DNA of 64,000 bases from Polaromonas sp. OV174. Lineage in GTDB: Bacteria; Pseudomonadota; Gammaproteobacteria; Burkholderiales; Burkholderiaceae_C. The stretch covers positions 1-64,000 of the forward strand of contig NZ_FOKZ01000010.1 in assembly GCF_900112285.1 (NCBI RefSeq), in the 5' to 3' direction. The position numbers were made by a program, and so were the translations under genes. Shown one piece after another: positions 26,951 to 37,420 of this stretch; position 1 is the first letter of the stretch; each line of letters opens with the position of its first letter. The notes beneath the pieces are model-generated. The model saw only the letters and a list, made by a program, of their open reading frames with translations, was not told where the DNA came from and ran no database searches.

Positions 26951-27841
26951 CTATCGACTCGTCGCGGCTTTTTTTCTTTCAGGCGCAGGCGCTATGGTGT
27001 CAAAAAAAGCGCTCACCATGCGCATCTCGCGTCGCTCCGCCAGGCACAGAACGTGGGCATAGGTGTGAATTTCGGCATCGCTGATCCTCACCATGTGCAG
27101 ACCGGGCCCTGGCACATACTCCACCAGAGAAACGGCGGCAATGCCAATCCCTTGGGCCACGGCTTCGCGAATGACTTCACGGCTACCGATCTCCATGACG
27201 ACTTCCGGCTTGATCCCGGCCTGGTCCAGCGCCTGCTCCAGCGCCTTGCGGGTGGTGGAGCCCTGTTCCCTGAGAATGAAACGCTCTCCCTGAAGCTCTG
27301 CCATGCGGATATTGCGGCGCCGCGCAAACCGGTGTGTGGACGAGGTGCAGATGACCACCGGGTGTTTGCTGAACGGCACGGACAGCAAGCGGTCGTCGTG
27401 CACCAGTTGCGCCAGCACACCCACATCGGCCCGGTAGTCCAGCAGTCTATCCAGAACATCTTGCGAGTTTCCGGTGCTCACCGATACCTTGATGCCCGGG
27501 TAATGCTGATTGAAGTCCACCAGCAATTTCGTCACATGGTAGGGCCCTACCGCCGCCACGCGCAGATGGCCTGAGCGCAGTTCGCCCGCATCACCGAGCA
27601 GGTGCACGGCCTCGGCCTCCAGGCCAAATATCTGCTGCGCCAGTTGCATCAGTTGCTCACCCATTCCCGTCAGCTGCACCCGCCGACCGCGCCGATAAAA
27701 CAGCTCGACCTTGTAGCTCTCCTCAAGAAAGCGGACCTGGGTCGTGATGGTGGGTTGGCTCACATGCAAGTGCTCAGCGGCCCGCGTGAAGCTGCCCATG
27801 CGGGCCACCGCATAAAAGGAACGTAATTGTGTCAGGCGCAT
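26951..27841 (-). CDS. LysR-type regulator of the phosphonate operon
   Basis: The 296-residue protein has the N-terminal LysR winged helix ('FYAVARMGSFTRAAEHLHVSQPTITTQVRFLEESYKVEL') and an effector domain with 'GHLRVAAVGPYHVTKLLVDFNQ'. It resembles LysR regulators found beside 2-aminoethylphosphonate genes (PhnR-like, from memory). It diverges from phnD over 253 bp, and a palindrome (27865-27883) lies in the gap. This points to induction by the phosphonate substrate rather than control by phosphate starvation alone (inference). The C-terminus is basic. Confidence 0.85.
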   Translation of the reverse strand: MRLTQLRSFYAVARMGSFTRAAEHLHVSQPTITTQVRFLEESYKVELFYRRGRRVQLTGMGEQLMQLAQQIFGLEAEAVHLLGDAGELRSGHLRVAAVGPYHVTKLLVDFNQHYPGIKVSVSTGNSQDVLDRLLDYRADVGVLAQLVHDDRLLSVPFSKHPVVICTSSTHRFARRRNIRMAELQGERFILREQGSTTRKALEQALDQAGIKPEVVMEIGSREVIREAVAQGIGIAAVSLVEYVPGPGLHMVRISDAEIHTYAHVLCLAERREMRMVSAFFDTIAPAPERKKAATSR

Positions 27842-27864
27842 GACTCTTTCTTCGCACGATCAAA

Positions 27865-27883
27865 CTATAGGTTCAGTATATAG
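27865..27883. promoter_or_regulatory. Candidate LysR-type operator
   Basis: CTATA and TATAG form an inverted repeat with 9 bp between, 24 bases upstream of the LysR start in the divergent gap before phnD. The T-N11-A style symmetry suits a LysR-type protein. No PHO box (CTGTCAT repeats) was seen by eye in the gap. Confidence 0.4.
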
Positions 27884-28094
27884 AAGAGAGAAAATTTTTG
27901 AATTTGACCAATAGATAAGGACAATGCTTTACTGGCACCCAGAGCGGCACGGCGACCCAGAATTTGCCGGCCGTTCTGGATTGATTTCCTTTCATCAAGT
28001 TGACACACAAGTGGTGAAAACTCCAGCAGGGCCAATCCGGCCTGTTGAAATTGAAGGGACGATTGATATGACTCAACCACAACTGGAGACAAGC

Positions 28095-28964
28095 ATGATG
28101 AAACGAAGAAGTGTTCTAACGCACGCCACCGCCTTGGCGGCCTCGGCCATTGCGTTCCCGGCCATGGCCCAGCAGCAGGTGCTCACCGTCGGCCTGATTC
28201 CTTCCGAGGACTCGCGCGCCATGATTGCCAACAGCCAGGCCATGATGGACATGCTGTCCAAGGCGCTGGGCATGCCGGTCAAGGCCTTTGTTGCGGCCGA
28301 CTACAACGGCGTGATTGAAGCACTTCGCTCCAAGCGACTCGACGTGGCTTACCTCGGCCCCTTTTCCTATGTGCTGGGCACCACGGTGGCGGATATCGAG
28401 GCCTTTGCCGTCGCCGAAACCAAGAAGGCAGGGCGCACCTTTTATTACAGCCAGGTGATCGCCCACAAGGACAGCGGCATCAAGACGGTGAACGATCTCA
28501 AGGGCAAGAACTTTGCCTTCGTCGATCCCAGCTCTACCTCCGGTCACCTCTTTCCCAAGGCCGGCTTGATCAAGGCGGGCTTCAATCCCGACAAGGATTT
28601 TGGCCGCGTCATTTTCTCGGGCTCGCATGACTCCAATGCGATTGCCGTGCAGAACAAGAAAGTGGATGCGGCCGCGATTGCCGACCGCATTCTAGATGCC
28701 GCCATCGCCAAGGGCCTGGCCAAACGCGAGGATCTGGTGGTGGTCTGGAAGTCGGATCCCATCCCCGAGTCGCCCACCGTCTGGCGCAAGGATTTGCCCG
28801 CCGACCTCAAGAAGCGTGTGCAAGCGGCCTTCCTGCAAGTCAAAGACATTCCATGGTCCGACCAGGGCCTGCTCAACGGCTTTCACCCGACCAACGATGC
28901 GGCTTACGACATCATCCGCGACACGGCGAAATCCCTGAACCTTGATCTGAGGAAAATGAAATGA
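28095..28964 (+). CDS. phnD: Phosphonate ABC transporter substrate-binding protein PhnD
   Basis: The 289-residue periplasmic receptor starts at ATG 28095 or 28098 (GGAG at 28085-28088). It has a signal peptide MMKRRSVLTHATALAASAIA ending near 'AMAQQQ'. Typical PhnD segments are 'TVGLIPSEDSRAMIANSQAMM', 'YNGVIEALRSKRLDVAYLGPFSYVL', 'FVDPSSTSGHLFPKAGLI' and 'FSGSHDSNAIAVQNKKVDAA', which form the phosphonate site. The upstream open frame to 27924 is not supported. It overlaps phnC by ATGA, and the operon continues phnC-phnE-phnA. It binds intact phosphonates such as aminoethylphosphonate. Confidence 0.95.
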   Translation: MMKRRSVLTHATALAASAIAFPAMAQQQVLTVGLIPSEDSRAMIANSQAMMDMLSKALGMPVKAFVAADYNGVIEALRSKRLDVAYLGPFSYVLGTTVADIEAFAVAETKKAGRTFYYSQVIAHKDSGIKTVNDLKGKNFAFVDPSSTSGHLFPKAGLIKAGFNPDKDFGRVIFSGSHDSNAIAVQNKKVDAAAIADRILDAAIAKGLAKREDLVVVWKSDPIPESPTVWRKDLPADLKKRVQAAFLQVKDIPWSDQGLLNGFHPTNDAAYDIIRDTAKSLNLDLRKMK

Positions 28965-29808
28965 TCAAGATCCAGGGGCTGTCTAAAAAGTATGGCGACT
29001 TTGAGGCCCTGCACCACATTGACCTGCATGTGCGCAAGGGCGAGTTTCTCGTCATCCTCGGCGCCTCAGGCGCGGGCAAGTCCACGCTGCTGCGCTGCAT
29101 CAACCACCTGACGGAGCCCACCACGGGTGAAATCCATGTGGATGGTGAGCGCTCCTGCGGTGACCGTGCCGGCCTGCGCCGGGTACGGCGCGACGTCGCC
29201 ATGATTTTTCAGCACTACAACGTGGTTCCGCGCTTGTCGGTGCTGAAAAACGTGCTGACAGGGCGGCTCAGTGCCATGCCCAGCGTCTTGTCCTGGTTCC
29301 AGCTCTTCCCGCGCAAGGACATCGCGATTGCCAGCGAATGCCTGCGCCGTGTCGCGCTCGAGCAAAAAGCCGACGTCCGTACCGACACGCTCTCGGGCGG
29401 CCAAAAGCAGCGCGTGGGCATCGCACGGGCGCTGGCGCAGCAGCCCAAGGTGATTCTGGCCGACGAACCCGTGGCCAGTCTGGACCCCAAAACCTCACGC
29501 AGCGTCTTGAACTACCTGCGCCAGGCCAGCCGCGAAACCGGCATCACGGTGATTTGCAACCTGCATCAGGTCGACTATGCCCGCGAGTTCGGCGAACGCA
29601 TCATCGGCGTGGCAGGCGGGCGCATCGTGTTCGAGGGCCGGCCCGATGAGCTGACCGATGAAGCCTTGCAACGCATTTATCCCGGTGGACTCGATCCGCA
29701 CGAGCCGTCCGCGTCTCCTGCGGTGGACGCACCTTTGGCGACCAGCCATGCGCCCTTGCACAGGCCAGCCGCCATGCCGATGGCGCAGCAACTTTCCCTG
29801 GAGAAATC

Positions 29809-29812
<4 letters not shown>
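28961..29812 (+). CDS. phnC: Phosphonate ABC transporter ATP-binding protein PhnC
   Basis: The 283-residue ATPase has Walker A '[18 protein letters not shown]', signature '[15 protein letters not shown]', Walker B '[13 protein letters not shown]' and the switch His in '[19 protein letters not shown]'. The C-terminal tail of about 35 residues (proline/alanine rich) is longer than usual. It energises import with PhnE. It overlaps phnD and phnE by four bases each, so the transporter is tightly coupled. Confidence 0.96.
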
Positions 29813-31871
<2,059 letters not shown>

Positions 31872-31881
31872 AGAACCCTTT

Positions 31882-32985
31882 ATGACTGCCAATTACTTCA
31901 ACCCCGTACAAAGCGTGTACGGGGCAGGGGCTCTGCTGTCTCTGCCAAAACTGCTGGCCGGCCGCAAGGCCGCGCTGGTGACCTTTCCTGAGGCCCGCGC
32001 CATCGGCTTGCTGGACCGCCTGGAGAATATCTTGCAGGGGCAACTGAGCTGCGTGATCGATCAGGTGCGCCCCAACCCCGACGTGGCCGAGCTGACCGAA
32101 ACCTGGGAGACCTTCTGGCGTGAGCATCCGGACACCGAGGTCATCGTCGCCGTCGGTGGCGGCAGCGCCATAGACACGGCCAAGGCGCTGATGGTGGGCA
32201 ATGACAGCGGCCAGTTCGCCGACCTGGTGGCCGGTCTGGCCGGCGAGAAGGCCTTCGCGCCTACCCGTTTCAAGACGCTGATCGCCGTGCCCACCACGGC
32301 GGGCACCGGCAGCGAAGTCACGCCCTGGGCCACCATCTGGGACCGTGAACGGCAAAAGAAATACTCGTTGCACCTGCCGCAAACCTGGCCTTCTTACGCG
32401 GTGATAGATCCCGAACTGATGCTGTCATTGCCCGCGGCTGTCACCTTGCAAAGCGGGCTGGACGCCTTGTCGCATGCGCTCGAATCGATCTGGAACGTCA
32501 ATGCCAACCCGATCTCCGACACCTTTGCGATAGCCGCAGTGCGCGACACCATGGAAGTCTTGCCCCAGCTCATGCAGCAGCTCGACAATCTGGCGCTGCG
32601 CGGCCGCATGGCCTTGGCGGCGCTCAAGGCCGGCATGGCGTTTTCCAATACCAAGACGGCGCTGGCCCACTCCATTTCGTATGAAATGACACTGCGCTAC
32701 GGTTTGCCGCACGGCATTGCCTGCTCCTTCTCGCTCCCCATGGTGCTTGAGCGTGCCATAGGCCGTCACGCCGATCGCGATCTGGTGCTAGCGCAGGCCT
32801 TGGGCGTGCCCTTGGCGGACGCGCCGCGTTTTCTCGCCAGCTTCATCGAAAAGCTGGGCGTGAAAACCCGCTTCACCGACTACGGCGTGAGCGAAGAAGA
32901 GGCGGAAAAAATGGTGCTGCACGCCCAGGGTGGCGCACGCGGTAAAAATTTCATTGGCAGCCCCGACACGGAAATCGCAGCATGA
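31882..32985 (+). CDS. Iron-containing alcohol dehydrogenase in phosphonate operon (phosphonoacetaldehyde/2-hydroxyethylphosphonate type)
   Basis: The 367-residue group III alcohol dehydrogenase has the NAD(P) site 'VAVGGGSAIDTAKAL' (about residues 92-106) and 'VPTTAGTGSEVTPWATIWD'. Metal-ligand regions are 'GLDALSHALES', 'NTKTALAHSISYEMTLRYGLPHGIAC' and a late His. It resembles enzymes annotated as phosphonoacetaldehyde reductases (PhpC-like). Its stop overlaps the phnY start by four bases, so it belongs to this catabolic operon, where it could oxidise 2-hydroxyethylphosphonate to phosphonoacetaldehyde or remove excess aldehyde. PhnW is not in the window. Direction is inferred. Confidence 0.85.
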   Translation: MTANYFNPVQSVYGAGALLSLPKLLAGRKAALVTFPEARAIGLLDRLENILQGQLSCVIDQVRPNPDVAELTETWETFWREHPDTEVIVAVGGGSAIDTAKALMVGNDSGQFADLVAGLAGEKAFAPTRFKTLIAVPTTAGTGSEVTPWATIWDRERQKKYSLHLPQTWPSYAVIDPELMLSLPAAVTLQSGLDALSHALESIWNVNANPISDTFAIAAVRDTMEVLPQLMQQLDNLALRGRMALAALKAGMAFSNTKTALAHSISYEMTLRYGLPHGIACSFSLPMVLERAIGRHADRDLVLAQALGVPLADAPRFLASFIEKLGVKTRFTDYGVSEEEAEKMVLHAQGGARGKNFIGSPDTEIAA

Positions 32986-34439
32986 CGACCAACCCCCCCA
33001 TCAAGGACAGCGCTTTGTTTCGTGCCGAAGCATTGCGCATAGGCGGCGAACGCGTTACACGCGAGCGCACACTCAACGTTTTCAATCCCTACAGCCGGGA
33101 ACGCGTGGGCACCGTCCCGCTGGCCACGCTGGACGACGTGCGCGAGGCTTACCGCATTGCGCATGCGTTTCGTCCCACGCTGTCACGCTATGAGCGCTCC
33201 TCCATCCTCAATAAGGCATCGACCCTGTTACGGGCGCGTGCCGATGAGGCCTCCACGCTGATCACGCTCGAATCAGGCTTGTGCAAAAAAGACTCGCTGT
33301 ACGAAATCGGCCGCGTGGCGGATGTGCTGGTGTTCGGCGCCAACGAGGCGCTGCGTGACGACGGGCAGGTGTTCTCATGCGACCTCACGCCACACGGCAA
33401 AAAGCGCAAAGTCATCACCACACGCGAGCCGCTGCTGGGCGTGATCACCGCCATCACGCCTTTCAATCACCCTATGAACCAGGTGGCGCACAAGGTGGTG
33501 CCCAGCATCGCCACCAACAACCGCATGGTGCTCAAACCCTCAGAGAAAGTGCCGCTGTCAGCTTTCTTTCTGGCCGACATCCTCTATGAAGCGGGCTTGC
33601 CGCCCGAAATGTTTCAGGTGATCACGGGCGACCCGCGTGAGATCGCAGACGAGATGCTGATCAACGAACACGTGGACCTCATCACCTTCACCGGCGGCGT
33701 GCCTATCGGTAAATACATCGCCAGCAAAGCGGGCTACCGCCGCATCGTGCTGGAGCTGGGCGGCAATGACCCGCTGATCGTGATGGACGATGCCGACCTG
33801 GACAAAGCCTCCGATCTCGCCGTTCAGGGCTCGTACAAGAACTCCGGCCAGCGTTGCACCGCTGTCAAACGTCTGCTGGTGCAGGAATCCGTCGCGCGCG
33901 ACTTCACCGAGCTGGTGGTGGAGAAAACACGGCGCTGGCGCCATGGCGACCCGATGGATGCGGCTTGCGACATGGGGACCGTCATCAATGAACAGAGCGC
34001 CAGGAGTTTCGAGTTGCTGGTGAACGAGGCCGTGTCACAAGGCGCACGCCTGCTCACAGGCAACCAGCGTGACGGGGCACTCTATGCGCCCACGGTGCTC
34101 GACAACGTCCGCCCTGAGATGACCGTGGTGCGCGAGGAGACGTTTGGCCCCGTGTCCCCAATCATCAGCTTTCGCGACATTGACGAAGCCATCGCCATCT
34201 CCAATGGCACGGCCTACGGGCTGTCGTCAGGCATTTGCACCAACCGCATGGACTACGCCACGCGTTTTGCCAATGAGCTGAATGTCGGCACGGTCAATCT
34301 ATGGGAAGTGCCCGGTTACCGCATAGAGCTCACGCCCTTCGGCGGTATCAAGGACTCGGGCCTGGGCTACAAGGAAGGCGTGCAGGAGGCGATGAAATCG
34401 TTTTGCAACGGCAAGACATTCACCATGCCCTGGGGCTGA
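32982..34439 (+). CDS. phnY: Phosphonoacetaldehyde dehydrogenase
   Basis: The 485-residue aldehyde dehydrogenase has the substrate/NAD elements 'ITAITPFNHPMNQVAHKVVPSI', Lys in 'MVLKPSEKVPLSA' and the Glu motif 'LELGGNDPLIV'. The catalytic Cys is in 'NSGQRCTAVKRLLV', and 'EETFGPVSPIISF' follows. PhnY oxidises phosphonoacetaldehyde to phosphonoacetate with NAD, feeding PhnA. The sequence 'LGGNDPLIVMDDADLDKASDLAVQG' is typical of the family. It is last in the operon. Confidence 0.94.
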   Translation: MTTNPPIKDSALFRAEALRIGGERVTRERTLNVFNPYSRERVGTVPLATLDDVREAYRIAHAFRPTLSRYERSSILNKASTLLRARADEASTLITLESGLCKKDSLYEIGRVADVLVFGANEALRDDGQVFSCDLTPHGKKRKVITTREPLLGVITAITPFNHPMNQVAHKVVPSIATNNRMVLKPSEKVPLSAFFLADILYEAGLPPEMFQVITGDPREIADEMLINEHVDLITFTGGVPIGKYIASKAGYRRIVLELGGNDPLIVMDDADLDKASDLAVQGSYKNSGQRCTAVKRLLVQESVARDFTELVVEKTRRWRHGDPMDAACDMGTVINEQSARSFELLVNEAVSQGARLLTGNQRDGALYAPTVLDNVRPEMTVVREETFGPVSPIISFRDIDEAIAISNGTAYGLSSGICTNRMDYATRFANELNVGTVNLWEVPGYRIELTPFGGIKDSGLGYKEGVQEAMKSFCNGKTFTMPWG

Positions 34440-34465
34440 GCAAGCCCAGATCGCCCGCCCCAATG

Positions 34466-34489
34466 AAAAATGCGCCCCTAGAGGCGCAT
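34466..34489 (-). terminator. Intrinsic terminator of ohrR-ohr
   Basis: ATGCGCC and GGCGCAT form a 7-bp stem with loop CCTAGA. Read on the minus strand it is followed by TTTTT. It lies 22 bp after the ohr stop. On the plus strand it lies 30 bp after phnY but without a T-tract. Confidence 0.8.
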
Positions 34490-34511
34490 GGAGCGAGCGT
34501 GACGTCGCGAA

Positions 34512-34931
34512 TTATTTCAGCGTGAGCGTCACATCGATATTGCCGCGTGTGGCGTTGGAGTAGGGGCAGACCTGGTGGGCGGCGTCGATCAGGGCCTGGG
34601 CGGCGGCGCGCTCCATGCCGGGCAGGCTGATGTCCAGGCGGGCGGCAATGCCGTAGCCGTTGGGGATCTTGCCCAGGTCGACGCTGGCATCAATGGCGAG
34701 GTCGGCCGGCAGAGTGATTTTTTGCATGCCGGCCACGGCCTTCATGGCGCCTATGAAGCAGGCCGAATAGCCGGCCGCAAACAGCTGCTCGGGATTGGTG
34801 CCGGTGCCGGCGGTGCCGGGCGAGCTCAGGGTCACGTCCAGGCGGCCATCGTCGGATTTGGATTGACCGTCACGGCCACCGGTGGTGTGGGCGTGAGCGG
34901 TGTACAGCACTTTGTCGAGTTTCGTGGTCAT
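34512..34931 (-). CDS. ohr: Organic hydroperoxide resistance protein (Ohr)
   Basis: The 139-residue OsmC/Ohr-fold peroxidase has the two redox cysteines in 'FAAGYSACFIGAMKAV' and 'AHQVCPYSNATRGN', and the Ohr subgroup ending 'NIDVTLTLK'. It reduces organic peroxides using lipoylated partners in the cytoplasm. The start at 34931 (MTTKLDKVLYTAHA) fits the family; the frame opens further upstream without support. It lies 58 bp downstream of ohrR in the same direction and shares its promoter. Confidence 0.96.
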   Translation of the reverse strand: MTTKLDKVLYTAHAHTTGGRDGQSKSDDGRLDVTLSSPGTAGTGTNPEQLFAAGYSACFIGAMKAVAGMQKITLPADLAIDASVDLGKIPNGYGIAARLDISLPGMERAAAQALIDAAHQVCPYSNATRGNIDVTLTLK

Positions 34932-34989
34932 GATGCTTCCTTGGGAAATGCCCCTAACCGGGGCGGGTTGAGAAATCTGCAAACGGGTT

Positions 34990-35442
34990 TCAAGCCAGCA
35001 ACTGGCGGCGCAAGGCCTGCACTTGCTGGGTCAGGGCCACCAGTTCCGGAATACTGCACTGACTGGTGCTGAGGACGCAAGCCGGAATATGGGCGGCCCG
35101 GCTCTTGAGCTGGCGGCCGTCGGCCGTCAGCGTGATGTGAACGCGGCGCTCGTCGTCCTGGGCACGCAGGCGCGAGATCAGCCCGGCCGACTCCAGGCGC
35201 TTGAGCAGCGGAGTCAAGGTGCCCGAATCGAGGTATAGCCGCTCGCCGAGTTCGGACACCGTCAGACCGTCCTGCTCCCACAGCACCAGCATGGCGAGGT
35301 ATTGCGGATAGGTCAGGCCCAGGGCCGCCAGCAGGGGCTTGTAGAGCTTGGTCATGGCTAGCGAGGTGGAGTAAAGCGCAAAGCAGAGCTGATTGTCCAG
35401 CCGCAGCATGGCGTCGGTCTGGTCTTTGGGGCTGGTGTTCAT
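34990..35442 (-). CDS. ohrR: Organic hydroperoxide-sensing MarR-family repressor OhrR
   Basis: The 150-residue MarR-type regulator has the sensing Cys in '[16 protein letters not shown]' (about residue 20), as in OhrR. The winged helix is '[33 protein letters not shown]' and the wing '[10 protein letters not shown]'. Two further cysteines near the C-terminus ('[13 protein letters not shown]') suggest the two-Cys class. It represses ohr, and oxidation by organic peroxide releases it. Two operator-like boxes sit just upstream of its start. Confidence 0.95.
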   Translation of the reverse strand: MNTSPKDQTDAMLRLDNQLCFALYSTSLAMTKLYKPLLAALGLTYPQYLAMLVLWEQDGLTVSELGERLYLDSGTLTPLLKRLESAGLISRLRAQDDERRVHITLTADGRQLKSRAAHIPACVLSTSQCSIPELVALTQQVQALRRQLLA

Positions 35443-35457
35443 GCCTGAATCATAGTG

Positions 35458-35487
35458 TGCAATTAAATTGTGTGAAATTGAATTGCG
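35458..35487. promoter_or_regulatory. Two adjacent OhrR operator-like boxes
   Basis: TGCAATTAAATTGTG (35458-35472) and TGAAATTGAATTGCG (35473-35487) sit end to end, each a close match to the known OhrR box pattern TACAATT-n-AATTGTA. They lie 15-45 bp upstream of the ohrR start, which fits autoregulation of an ohrR-ohr operon. Confidence 0.75.
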
Positions 35488-35556
35488 CTATGAGGCTATA
35501 AGGCCATTGACTATGCCGCGGCCTGCCGGGGGATGAGGGCACTAAACTGGCGGGTC

Positions 35557-36501
35557 ATGTCAAAAAACAGCACCCCAGGCAACCCTCAGCCGTCCCGCCA
35601 AGCCGCCGCCAAGGCGCCATCCCCCGCCGGCAAGCCGGCGCAGGTGATTGAAGAGATTCGTCCCGGCCAGTCCATAGAGCTGCTCAAGGAGCTGCACATT
35701 CTCACGCGGGAAGGCAAGCTCAATCAGGACACCCGGCGCAAGCTCAAGCAGGTTTACCACCTGTACCAGTTCATCGCGCCCCTGTTGCAGGCGGTGGCCG
35801 GCAAGCCGGGCGGCTTCACGCTGGCCGACCACGGCGCCGGCAAGTCCTACCTGGGTTTTATTCTTTATGACCTGTTTTTCAATGTGGCCCACCCTGGCGA
35901 GCCAGTCAGCGGCCACATCTACGGCATCGAGACGCGCGCCGAACTGGTGGAGAAATCGCGCGCGCTGGCGGCCCGGCTGGGCTTTGCCAATATGTCTTTT
36001 TTAAACCTGTCGGTGCAGCAGGCCACCAGCTCGGACGAGCTGCCGCCGGCGGTAGATATCGTCACCGCCCTGCATGCCTGCGACACCGCCACCGACGACG
36101 CGATTGCCTTTGGCCTGGCCAAGCAGGCGCGTCACATGGTGCTGGTGCCCTGCTGCCAGGCCGAGGTGGCCGGGGTGTTGAAAAAATCCCGCGCGCTGAA
36201 CCTGAGCAAAACTCCGCTGGCCGAACTCTGGCGCCACCCGCTGCACACGCGCGAGTTTGGCAGCCAGATCACCAATGTGCTGCGCTGCCTGCAGCTCGAA
36301 GCCAATGGCTACCAGGTCACCGTGACCGAACTGGTGGGCTGGGAGCATTCGATGAAAAACGAGCTGATCCTGGCCAGCCGGCCGGCCACGCCCAGCCGCG
36401 CCAAAACGCAGGCCGCGCAAGACCGCCTGCAAGCGGTGCTGCAGGAGCTGGGCCTGGCCGAGTTGGGCGAGCGCTTCGCGGTTGTGGCCGAGCCGGCCTG
36501 A
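35557..36501 (+). CDS. Class I SAM-dependent methyltransferase, target unknown
   Basis: The 314-residue protein has a Rossmann methyltransferase core. The SAM site is 'LADHGAGKSYLGFILYDLF' (about residues 90-108), with an acidic strand end in 'IYGIETRAELVEKS' and 'DIVTALHACDTATDDAI', and 'HMVLVPCCQAEVAGVL'. This resembles the Methyltransf_32/METTL25-like group (from memory). The N-terminus is Ala/Pro-rich and basic. The start ATG 35557 lacks a strong ribosome site. It diverges from ohrR but has no other obvious link. Substrate is not assigned. Confidence 0.82.
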   Translation: MSKNSTPGNPQPSRQAAAKAPSPAGKPAQVIEEIRPGQSIELLKELHILTREGKLNQDTRRKLKQVYHLYQFIAPLLQAVAGKPGGFTLADHGAGKSYLGFILYDLFFNVAHPGEPVSGHIYGIETRAELVEKSRALAARLGFANMSFLNLSVQQATSSDELPPAVDIVTALHACDTATDDAIAFGLAKQARHMVLVPCCQAEVAGVLKKSRALNLSKTPLAELWRHPLHTREFGSQITNVLRCLQLEANGYQVTVTELVGWEHSMKNELILASRPATPSRAKTQAAQDRLQAVLQELGLAELGERFAVVAEPA

Positions 36502-36692
36502 GTCGCGCACGCCAGCTGGCGAGGGCCGTCGGCGGCTAACTAAGGTTTTTTTAGGGTTGGCGTAAGCAATTCTTAGCAACGCCCATAGGCCAGCGTTTTT
36601 AGACTTTCTTCCTGGTTTTCTGTTGTTGCCGGTGCATGGTGCGCCGGGCCAGGCAACCTGCAGACAGGCGCTGGCCTGAGAAGGACGTCATC

Positions 36693-37406
36693 GTGAACAT
36701 CAATCCCCAGGAAATGAAACAACTCGCGGCCGTGCAGGCGCAGCCGCGGCTGGACCTGTATGTCGGCATTCACAAGGCGCTGCGCGCGCTGATGGCCGAC
36801 ACCTTGCTGGCCGTGGGCCGCATGGACAGCGACGATGGGCTGGAGCTGGCCCAGACCAGCCAGCGTGTACTGGCCTTGCTGGATTTTTGCGTCGCCCATC
36901 TGCGGCACGAGAACGCCTTCGTCCACACCGCGCTGGAGGCAAGAGCCCCAGGCGCCAGTGAGCTGATTGCCCATGAGCACGAGGAGCATGAGCGGCATAT
37001 CGCCGGCCTGAGTGCCCTGGTCGGCGACTTGCTCAAGGCGCTGCCGGCGCAGCGGGCCGACGCCGCCCTGGCGCTGTACCGCCAGCTCGCGCTCTTCATT
37101 GCCGACAATTTTCAGCACATGCATGTGGAAGAGACGGCGCACAACGCCGTGCTGTGGTCGCGCTACACCGACGCCGAGCTGGCGGCCATACACGGGGCGC
37201 TGGTGGCCTCGATTCCACCCGAGGAGATGATGTTTGTGCTGCGCTGGCTGGTGCCCTTCATGAACCCGGCCGAGCGCCGGGCCATGCTGGCCGACATGCA
37301 GGCCCATGCACCGGCGCCGTTATTTGCCGCCGTGCTGGACAGCGTGCGGCCGCATCTGACGCCACGGGAATGGGACAAGCTGGCGTCCGGCCTGGGGCTG
37401 GCCTGA
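36693..37406 (+). CDS. Hemerythrin-domain protein
   Basis: Start GTG at 36693 with AAGGA seven bases upstream is preferred; the protein has 237 residues. Candidate iron ligands sit at His in 'YVGIHKALRALMAD', 'CVAHLRHENAFVHTAL', 'IAHEHEEHERHIAGL' and 'DNFQHMHVEETAHNA', giving the H-HxxxE-HxxxH-HxxxxD style set of a hemerythrin four-helix bundle (about residues 20-150). A further C-terminal helical part follows. Such proteins bind oxygen or NO, or sense them. It faces the GAF-domain gene tail to tail, 15 bp apart. Confidence 0.88.
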   Translation: MNINPQEMKQLAAVQAQPRLDLYVGIHKALRALMADTLLAVGRMDSDDGLELAQTSQRVLALLDFCVAHLRHENAFVHTALEARAPGASELIAHEHEEHERHIAGLSALVGDLLKALPAQRADAALALYRQLALFIADNFQHMHVEETAHNAVLWSRYTDAELAAIHGALVASIPPEEMMFVLRWLVPFMNPAERRAMLADMQAHAPAPLFAAVLDSVRPHLTPREWDKLASGLGLA

Positions 37407-37420
37407 AGTCTGCCCTCAGA

